Translations under genes and position numbers: made by a program
Assembly: GCF_009600605.1 (NCBI RefSeq)
Contig: NZ_VWNA01000001.1
Span: 1,302,001-1,366,000 of the forward strand
From: Segnochrobactrum spirostomi
GTDB lineage: Bacteria; Pseudomonadota; Alphaproteobacteria; Rhizobiales; Segnochrobactraceae
Reading direction: 5' to 3'
DNA length: 64,000 nt
Part shown: positions 58,663 to 64,000 of the stretch, in pieces
How positions within the stretch are numbered: the stretch's first letter is position 1
Layout: the number at the start of each line of letters is the position of its first letter
The notes under the pieces: generated by a model
What the model was told of the DNA's origin: nothing
Databases searched by the model: none
The model's input: the letters and a program-made list of their open reading frames with translations, nothing else

Positions 58663-59718
58663 CTATGGCTTCGGATAGGGCTTGAGGATCAGAACGCCAA
58701 GGTCGCGCGCGGGATAGAAGTCCGTTGCCTTCATTTGGAAGCGCGTCGGCGCGATCTTCTTCACCCCATCGCCGCAGAAGCTGACCAAATTCTCCGGCGC
58801 GCCCTTGTCGACGGTCAGAGTGAAGCTGCCGATCGGGCCGTTCCAGTTCGCGCCGGTCTTCAGGACATATTCGATGCGCGCGTCCGAGAACGGCGGCCCA
58901 CTCGGCGGATCGGCCTGTTTCGCCGCACGCTGAAGCGACGCGAGCAGCGAGGGCTCGACGCAGAAGAGATCCATCTCCGCGCGCTGGGCCTCGAGCGCCC
59001 ACGGATTGTCGTGCAGATCGAGCCCGATCAGCGTGCCGGCCGACAGGCCGACGCTCGGGCGGTAGGCGTGATCGACGACGACCTCCTTCCCCGCCGGAAA
59101 GGCCTGCGTCCAATAATAGGTCGTCTTGAGGGTCCACAGCGGCGACAGGTGGCGTTCCATCCCCTTGCCGGCATCATATTCGTCGACGAACGCGAGTCCC
59201 ATCCCGATGAACTCGTCCCATGCCGCCGGGGGCAGCTTGTCGAGCGCGGCCTGGGTTTCCTCGCGGAACGGGGCGAGCGGCACGCCGCGGGCGCGCAACA
59301 GCGCGGTGCGGTCGATGCCGAGGGCGAAGACGCGCTGCTCCATCGCCGTCTCGACCGGAGCCCCGTCCACCTTCGTCTCGAAGGCGAGGAAATTGTCGGC
59401 GTCGCGGACCGGAATCGAGATGTTGGTCTCCGGGGCGATGGTCACGTCCGGCATCGGGAAGGCGACGAGGAGTTTGACGTCCGCGTCCGTCGTGTTCTTG
59501 AAGACATAATGGACGCGGACCGCGTCCTCCGAGATGGAGAGATCCTCGGACTGCATCGCCACCGACTCGTTGATGACATAGACGAGCCCGCCGGCCGCGA
59601 GCGCCGCCGTGGTGTCGTTGGCGTGGGCGACCGGTGCCGCCGCGAGGACGCCGAACGCCACCGCGAATGCTCGTGCCGCACGCCATAGAGCGCGACTGCG
59701 CATTGTCGTCATGTCCAT
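58663..59718 (-). CDS. DUF4424 family exported protein
   Basis: A 351-residue secreted protein of unknown function. Signal peptide about 1-33 (ending APVAHAND) and then the family opening TTAALAAGGLVYVINESVAMQSEDLSIS. Beta-rich, with VRVHYVFKNTT and VLLVAFPMP-like strands; two cysteines in the C-terminal part may be bonded. Probably periplasmic. Its link to the cyclase downstream of it on the other side is not clear. Confidence 0.88.
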   Translation of the reverse strand: MDMTTMRSRALWRAARAFAVAFGVLAAAPVAHANDTTAALAAGGLVYVINESVAMQSEDLSISEDAVRVHYVFKNTTDADVKLLVAFPMPDVTIAPETNISIPVRDADNFLAFETKVDGAPVETAMEQRVFALGIDRTALLRARGVPLAPFREETQAALDKLPPAAWDEFIGMGLAFVDEYDAGKGMERHLSPLWTLKTTYYWTQAFPAGKEVVVDHAYRPSVGLSAGTLIGLDLHDNPWALEAQRAEMDLFCVEPSLLASLQRAAKQADPPSGPPFSDARIEYVLKTGANWNGPIGSFTLTVDKGAPENLVSFCGDGVKKIAPTRFQMKATDFYPARDLGVLILKPYPKP

Positions 59719-59818
59719 CCCCCGATGCGCCTGCCATCCGCTCGGATGAAAGCCGATTTATCGAAATGCGATAAGGGGGCGTGCTGTCGCGAAGCTGGGG
59801 CTGGAGGGCCGGCGCCCG

Positions 59819-61576
59819 TCACCCCGCGGCGCGGGCGACCGCGGCGTCCCATCGCGCCGCGAGGGCGGCATCGAGATCTTCGAAGGTCGCGAAGGCGTGG
59901 ACTTCGAGCGGCGCACCGCGGCCACGCACCGTGACCTCGCGGACCGGCGCGTCTCCGGCCTCGAACGCCGCCGCCTCGGTCACCGCGCGGGAGGCGACGA
60001 CGACGGCGTCGAGTTCCTTCGTCATCGCCTCCAGCCGGCTCGCGATGTTGACGGTATCGCCCAGCGCGGTGATGCCGGCGGCCTCGACGCCACCCGCCGC
60101 ACCGATCCGGCCGAGGATCGCCGGCCCACAATGGATGCCGACCCCGATGCGGATCTTGTGGCCGAGGCTCGCCTTGAACTCGCGGTTGAGCCGCGCGGTC
60201 GCCGGGCCCATCGCGGCGGCGGCCCGCAGCGCGGCGCGACAGCCGGCGGCGGGACCGTCGCCCATGCCGAAGATCGCCATCACCCCGTCGCCGATGAACT
60301 TGTCCACATAGCCGCCGTTGGTCCGCACCGCCTCCGCCATGGCGTCGAGATAGCGGTTGAGAAGGAAGACGACGTCGAACGACAGCCGGTGCTCGGAGAG
60401 CCCGGTGAAGTTGCGCATGTCGACGAACAGGATCGCGACGGTCTGCTCGACGCCCCAATGGTAGAGGTCGGTGCCCGGCGTGCCGACCTTGGCGGCGGTG
60501 CCGGCCGGCACCAGCGGCAGCACGGCGAGATCGGCGGTCGGCCGCATCTGGCAGGCGAGCCGCACGGTGGGGTCGGCATGGATGCGCTCGAGCACCGCTT
60601 GTTCGGCCGGATTGGGCGGCGGCAGCAGATCGGCGCCGGCGAGCACCCGGGTCCGGCAAGTGGAACACCGCGCCCGGCCGCCGCAGATCGAGGCATAGGG
60701 GATGCCGTTCATGCGGCCGATTTCGAGCAGCGTGGCGCCCGGCATGATCCGTACCGTCCGGTCGTCCGGGAACGTGACGGCGATCGAGCGCGGACCGGCA
60801 TGGGAGAGGCGGCGAATCAGAAACACGGTCGCGGCGACCAGGAATGCGCAGCCCAACACGGCGACGATGGTGTCGCGCCCGCGCAGCACCCACTCCCGCG
60901 CCTCGGGCAGGACGGAATGGGTGACGAGGCCGGCGATGTCTAGCCGGCGCGCCGCATCGACCCAGCCCCACTCGGCGAGCAGGGGGATCGCCACGGCGAG
61001 CGAGACGAGGAGCGGGAAGCTGCGGCGATACCAGGTCCGCCCGCCGAGCCAATGGTGCAGGCCGAGCATGGCATGGAGCCACACGACAGCGAGCGCGAGC
61101 GTCTGCATCAAGACGGCGGCGGGCCAGAGATCGCCGAGCACACGGCTATAATCATCGGAGACGCCGAAGCGCATCTTCAGCCCGATGGTCGAGAGCACGT
61201 GGCCGCCGACGAGCACCGGAATGAGGAGGCCGAGCACGAGTTGCATCGCCTCCCAGCGCGGGATGCGCCACGTGCGCCGGCGAATGGCCCGGGAGAAGGC
61301 GAGGCCGACGTGCACCACGGCCGCGGCGGACAGCAGCACGAGGCCCGGCGGCGATTGCCATAGGCCCCTGCGCCACACCTGCGCGTCCTCCATCCAACGC
61401 ACGGAGACGATGCCGAGGATGTGGTTGAGGAAGTGGGTGAGGACGAAGGCGAACAGCACGAGGCCGGAGAGGAGGCGCAGGCGCTGCCCGTTCAAGACGC
61501 GCCGCCGCAGCCGCGACCAGCGCGCCCGCCACTTGCCGCCGACGCGCACCTTCGCCGGGATGGGGAGCTCGATCAT
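59819..61576 (-). CDS. CyaC-like adenylate cyclase: 6TM cytochrome b - ferredoxin - class III cyclase
   Basis: A 585-residue membrane cyclase. Residues about 30-255 hold six membrane helices with conserved His (VLTHFLNHILG, VVHVGLAFS, GGHVLST, WLHAMLGLHHWLGG), like the diheme anchor of succinate dehydrogenase. Residues about 270-350 are a [2Fe-2S] ferredoxin (CGGRARCSTC and a later Cys). Residues about 380-540 are a class III cyclase (ILFVDMRNFTGLSE, KFIGDGVMAIFG, GDTVNIASRLE). This matches Sinorhizobium CyaC, which is redox/quinone-controlled. cAMP output tied to respiratory redox state is the likely role. Confidence 0.93.
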   Translation of the reverse strand: MIELPIPAKVRVGGKWRARWSRLRRRVLNGQRLRLLSGLVLFAFVLTHFLNHILGIVSVRWMEDAQVWRRGLWQSPPGLVLLSAAAVVHVGLAFSRAIRRRTWRIPRWEAMQLVLGLLIPVLVGGHVLSTIGLKMRFGVSDDYSRVLGDLWPAAVLMQTLALAVVWLHAMLGLHHWLGGRTWYRRSFPLLVSLAVAIPLLAEWGWVDAARRLDIAGLVTHSVLPEAREWVLRGRDTIVAVLGCAFLVAATVFLIRRLSHAGPRSIAVTFPDDRTVRIMPGATLLEIGRMNGIPYASICGGRARCSTCRTRVLAGADLLPPPNPAEQAVLERIHADPTVRLACQMRPTADLAVLPLVPAGTAAKVGTPGTDLYHWGVEQTVAILFVDMRNFTGLSEHRLSFDVVFLLNRYLDAMAEAVRTNGGYVDKFIGDGVMAIFGMGDGPAAGCRAALRAAAAMGPATARLNREFKASLGHKIRIGVGIHCGPAILGRIGAAGGVEAAGITALGDTVNIASRLEAMTKELDAVVVASRAVTEAAAFEAGDAPVREVTVRGRGAPLEVHAFATFEDLDAALAARWDAAVARAAG

Positions 61577-61627
61577 GCCAGTCCCCGCGGTCCGCGCGTC
61601 CCGTGTCGCAATGCCGTGGCGGGGCGC

Positions 61628-62416
61628 TCAGGCCGCGATGTCGCCGTTGGCCAGCCGCTCCTGCTCGAACTGGAAGACGATCGAGGGGTCCGGCAACACA
61701 ACATCACGGTCCTTGTCCTCGTAGTCGCAGCGCGTCAACAGATCGCGGATCACGTTGAGGCGCGTCTTCTTCTTGTTGCCGGCCCGAACCACGGTCCACG
61801 GCGCGGAGGCATGGTGGGTGCGGGCAAACATCTCGTTGCGGGCGCGGGAATAATCCTTCCAGTGGGAGAGCGCCGCCTCGTCGACGGGGCTCACCTTCCA
61901 CTGCTTCAGGGGGTCCTTGCGCCGGTCTTCGAGCCGTTCGGCCTGCGTGTCCCGGTCGATGTCGAGATAGTACTTATGGAGGGAGATGCCCGAGCGGACC
62001 AGCATCTGTTCGAAGAACGGTGCGGTGTCAAAAAACTCATCGAGCTCCGCGTCGGTGCAGAAGCCCATCACCCGCTCGACCCCGGCGCGATTGTACCAAC
62101 TGCGGTTGAAACAGACGATTTCGCCCGCCGCCGGAAGGTACGGCACCCAGCGCTGAAAATACCAGGACGAGCTCTCCCGCTCGGTCGGTTTGCCGAGCGC
62201 GACGACGCGCGTCTCGCGCGGGCTCATGTGCTCGGTGACGCGCTTGATGGTGCCGTCCTTGCCCGCCGCGTCGCGCCCCTCGAAGAGGATGAGGAGCTTT
62301 AGCCCCTTGGTGATGACATGGCGCTGGAGCTTCACGAGTTCGACCTGGAGGCGGTAGAGCGCGTCGCGGTACTCGCCGTCGCCCTCGTCCGCCGCGTGCT
62401 TCCTGTCCTTCGCCAT
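61628..62416 (-). CDS. ppk2: Polyphosphate kinase 2
   Basis: A 262-residue PPK2-family kinase transferring phosphate between polyphosphate and nucleotides. Walker A is FEGRDAAGKDGTIKR; the lid and second motif are seen in NRSWYNRAGVERVMGFC and YLDIDRDTQAERLEDRRKDPLKQWKVSP. The single-domain length fits class I PPK2. GGGAGAG sits before the ATG at 62416. Substrate preference (ADP or GDP) cannot be read from sequence. It sits upstream of the CyaC-like gene in the same direction. Confidence 0.94.
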   Translation of the reverse strand: MAKDRKHAADEGDGEYRDALYRLQVELVKLQRHVITKGLKLLILFEGRDAAGKDGTIKRVTEHMSPRETRVVALGKPTERESSSWYFQRWVPYLPAAGEIVCFNRSWYNRAGVERVMGFCTDAELDEFFDTAPFFEQMLVRSGISLHKYYLDIDRDTQAERLEDRRKDPLKQWKVSPVDEAALSHWKDYSRARNEMFARTHHASAPWTVVRAGNKKKTRLNVIRDLLTRCDYEDKDRDVVLPDPSIVFQFEQERLANGDIAA

Positions 62417-62645
62417 CGCGCTCTCCCTCGTCCACACCCGTCTCGTCGGCCACCGTCGCGGCGAAAATACGAAGACCGCACGCGGAGTTCGCCCCTCTGG
62501 CCGAATTTCCAGTCGGCCGTGATCGCAGCGAAGCGGTGCGATCGACACGAGCCTGAGGACAATCGCGCGCCGCCCCTTGCCTTTCGAAAAGTTTGACCCT
62601 AGTTTCCGCACCGCTCGGGCCGCCCCTTGGGGCCGCGCCGCATGT

Positions 62646-62722
62646 GCAGCTGTAGCTCAGTTGGTTAGAGCGTCGGATTGTGGATCCGAAGGTCCCTGGT
62701 TCGAGACCAGGCAGCTGTACCA
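62646..62722 (+). tRNA. tRNA-His (GTG), alphaproteobacterial type
   Basis: A complete cloverleaf with encoded CCA. The anticodon stem TCGGA/TCCGA holds loop TTGTGGA with anticodon GTG. Acceptor GCAGCTG pairs with CAGCTGT, giving a G1-U72 first pair, and the discriminator is A73. The base before G1 is T, so the normal encoded G-1 and C73 are absent. That combination is known in many alphaproteobacteria with a divergent HisRS. Confidence 0.95.
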
Positions 62723-62800
62723 CCTCCCTTTTCGCCGTGCCGTGCAGGCATTCTCGAACTCCTCGCGTATCATTCTCTCGCGATGAGACAGGAGGCGGCG

Positions 62801-62992
62801 GTGAAGGTCGATTATGATGTGCAATCCGACGCGCTCTATCTGCGCTTCGCGGACGGCAAGATCGAAGAATCCGAGGAAGTCTCGCCGGGCGTCGTGCTCG
62901 ATTTCGACGCGGCGGGCCGCATCGTCGGCCTCGAGGTTCTGTCCGCCTCGGTGAAGCTCGCGCCCGGAGCGCTGCCGGCCGCCGCGGAATAG
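62801..62992 (+). CDS. DUF2283 small protein
   Basis: A 63-residue protein with the DUF2283 pattern: KVDYDVQSDALYLRF, a central acidic segment and DFDAAGRIVGLEVLSAS. The function of the family is unknown, though some members lie in toxin-antitoxin-like pairs. A GTG start at 62801 is chosen: AGGAGG lies 6 bases ahead and homology begins there. The ATG at 62783 would add six unconserved residues. Confidence 0.85.
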   Translation: MKVDYDVQSDALYLRFADGKIEESEEVSPGVVLDFDAAGRIVGLEVLSASVKLAPGALPAAAE

Positions 62993-63103
62993 AAGAGCGA
63001 CGGTCTCGTCAAAGCCGTGCGGCCCGTCGCCGGTTCGGACGTGCTGTGCTACGCCTCGCATAATGCCGCCGAGAGCCACGGACCGCCGAGAAACCCGACC
63101 CCC

Positions 63104-64000
63104 ATGCGCCGCTTCCTGATCGACACCGACACCGCGTCCGACGACGCCATCGCGCTTCTGCTCGCCTTCGCCGCGCCCGACGTCCGAATCGAGGCGATCA
63201 CCATGGTCGCCGGCAATTGCCGGCTCGATCAGGCGGCCCAGAACGCGCTTTATGTCCGCGAGCTGGTCGGCGCCGAGGCGCCCGTCCATCTCGGCCGCGA
63301 CGCGCCGCTGCTGCGCCCGCTCGTGATGGCGGCGGACGTCCACGGCCACGATGGGCTCGGCGATATCGGTCTGCCGCTCCACGGCCGCACCGCCGATCCC
63401 GGCCACGCGGCGGATGTGATCCGCACCGTGATCCGCCGCCACCCGGGCGAGGTCACCCTCGTCACCCTCGGGCCGCTCACCAACGTCGCCCTCGCGCTCC
63501 TGCGTGACCCCGAGCTCGCCGGCCTGGTGCGCGAGTGCGTGGTGATGGGGGGCGTCTCGGACGGGTTCGGCAACATCACGCCGGCGGCCGAGTTCAACAT
63601 CTACGTCGACCCGGAGGCGGCCAAGATCGTGTTCGGCTCCGGCCTCAAGATCACGATGGTCGGCTGGGACATCTCGCGGAAGTACGCGCTCCTCTCGGGC
63701 GCCGAGCTCGATGCGTTGAAGGCGATCGGCACCAAGCGCGCCCGCTTCGCCGTCGACATCCTCGCCGCCGTCCGCCGCTACGTCTCGGAGCGCACCGGCG
63801 AGGACTGCGCCGATCTGCCCGACCCGATCGCCATGGCGATCGCCCTCGATCCGACCATCGCGACCAAGGTGGTGCGCCGCGCCGTGATCGTCGACACGTC
63901 CGACGGCCCGTCGATGGGGGCGACCCTGGTCGACCACCACGCCGTGACCGGACGCACGGCGAACGCCGACGTCGTCGTCGAAGCCTCGCGGGAGAAATTC
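63104..64000 (+). CDS. Nucleoside hydrolase (3' end outside window)
   Basis: Inosine-uridine-preferring-type hydrolase that splits the N-glycosidic bond of nucleosides. The calcium-binding DTDTASDDAIALL opens the protein; HGHDGLGDIGLP, TLGPLTNVALAL, MGGV, and AEFNIYVDPEAAKIVF are all conserved, and the late DPIAMAIALDP is present. 299 codons are visible with no stop, and the family usually has about 310-320, so only a short tail is missing. Confidence 0.93.
   Translation, partial: MRRFLIDTDTASDDAIALLLAFAAPDVRIEAITMVAGNCRLDQAAQNALYVRELVGAEAPVHLGRDAPLLRPLVMAADVHGHDGLGDIGLPLHGRTADPGHAADVIRTVIRRHPGEVTLVTLGPLTNVALALLRDPELAGLVRECVVMGGVSDGFGNITPAAEFNIYVDPEAAKIVFGSGLKITMVGWDISRKYALLSGAELDALKAIGTKRARFAVDILAAVRRYVSERTGEDCADLPDPIAMAIALDPTIATKVVRRAVIVDTSDGPSMGATLVDHHAVTGRTANADVVVEASREKF

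Overview
The window is high-GC DNA, densely packed, and reads as a chromosomal segment of an alphaproteobacterium, most likely of the order Hyphomicrobiales (Rhizobiales). Supporting signs are the dapF-mtaB-ftsY order, an ftsK-lolA-aminotransferase block, an RpiR-type iolR with a Caulobacter/rhizobial-style inositol ABC transporter, a FixL-like oxygen sensor, a CyaC-like cyclase, a tRNA-His of the unusual alphaproteobacterial type, and dispersed palindromic repeats like the RIME/REP elements of rhizobia. I cannot name the genus.

Layout. 0.4-4.2 kb: housekeeping block dapF, mtaB, ftsY, then tRNA-Arg(CCG). 4.5-6.2 kb: AT-rich two-gene cassette of unknown function that looks acquired. 6.3-9.5 kb: DUF2256 zinc-finger gene plus an iron-sulfur photolyase (PhrB/CryB type), with a decayed second copy of the DUF2256 locus 1.3 kb upstream. 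9.7-15.5 kb: fasciclin protein, divergent LysR/SDR pair, GNAT enzyme, and an ArsR / AHSA1 / ArsR-AHSA1-fusion group with visible operators. 15.6-20.5 kb: lolA, ftsK, aminotransferase. 20.7-24.3 kb: heme-PAS FixL-like hybrid kinase, FixK/Fnr-type regulator, OmpR-type response regulator. 25.3-27.9 kb: metal ABC transporter behind a Zur-type box.

27.9-39.1 kb is the most unusual part. Five genes lie on the minus strand: a TonB-dependent heme/hemoglobin-type receptor, an M20 peptidase, a stand-alone pepsin-like aspartic protease, and two autotransporters whose passengers carry the same pepsin-like fold with both catalytic Asp motifs. The two autotransporters share a nearly identical C-terminal barrel and differ in passenger. 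My inference is a surface proteolysis and uptake system, possibly a hemoglobin-degrading, heme-scavenging one.

39.5-40.8 kb: PAS-GGDEF cyclase. 40.8-54.3 kb: a complete-looking myo-inositol locus. iolR-iolC(DUF2090)-iolD-iolE-iolB plus a HAD phosphatase run on the minus strand; an IolI-like isomerase, an inositol ABC transporter and iolG run on the plus strand. Two GGAA-N6-TTCC palindromes sit where IolR operators should be. iolA is not in the window. 54.5-64 kb: Rieske oxygenase, small membrane protein, PQQ-type sugar dehydrogenase, creatininase-family hydrolase, DUF4424 protein, CyaC-like cyclase, PPK2, tRNA-His, DUF2283 protein and a nucleoside hydrolase cut by the window end.

Quality note: four genes (ftsY, the M20 peptidase, the TonB receptor and the GGDEF gene) each lack exactly one base. 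Three of the gaps fall clearly in a C/G homopolymer; in the receptor a C4 run is the likeliest place. One lesion is in an essential gene, so sequencing or assembly under-calling is a likelier explanation than four real mutations.
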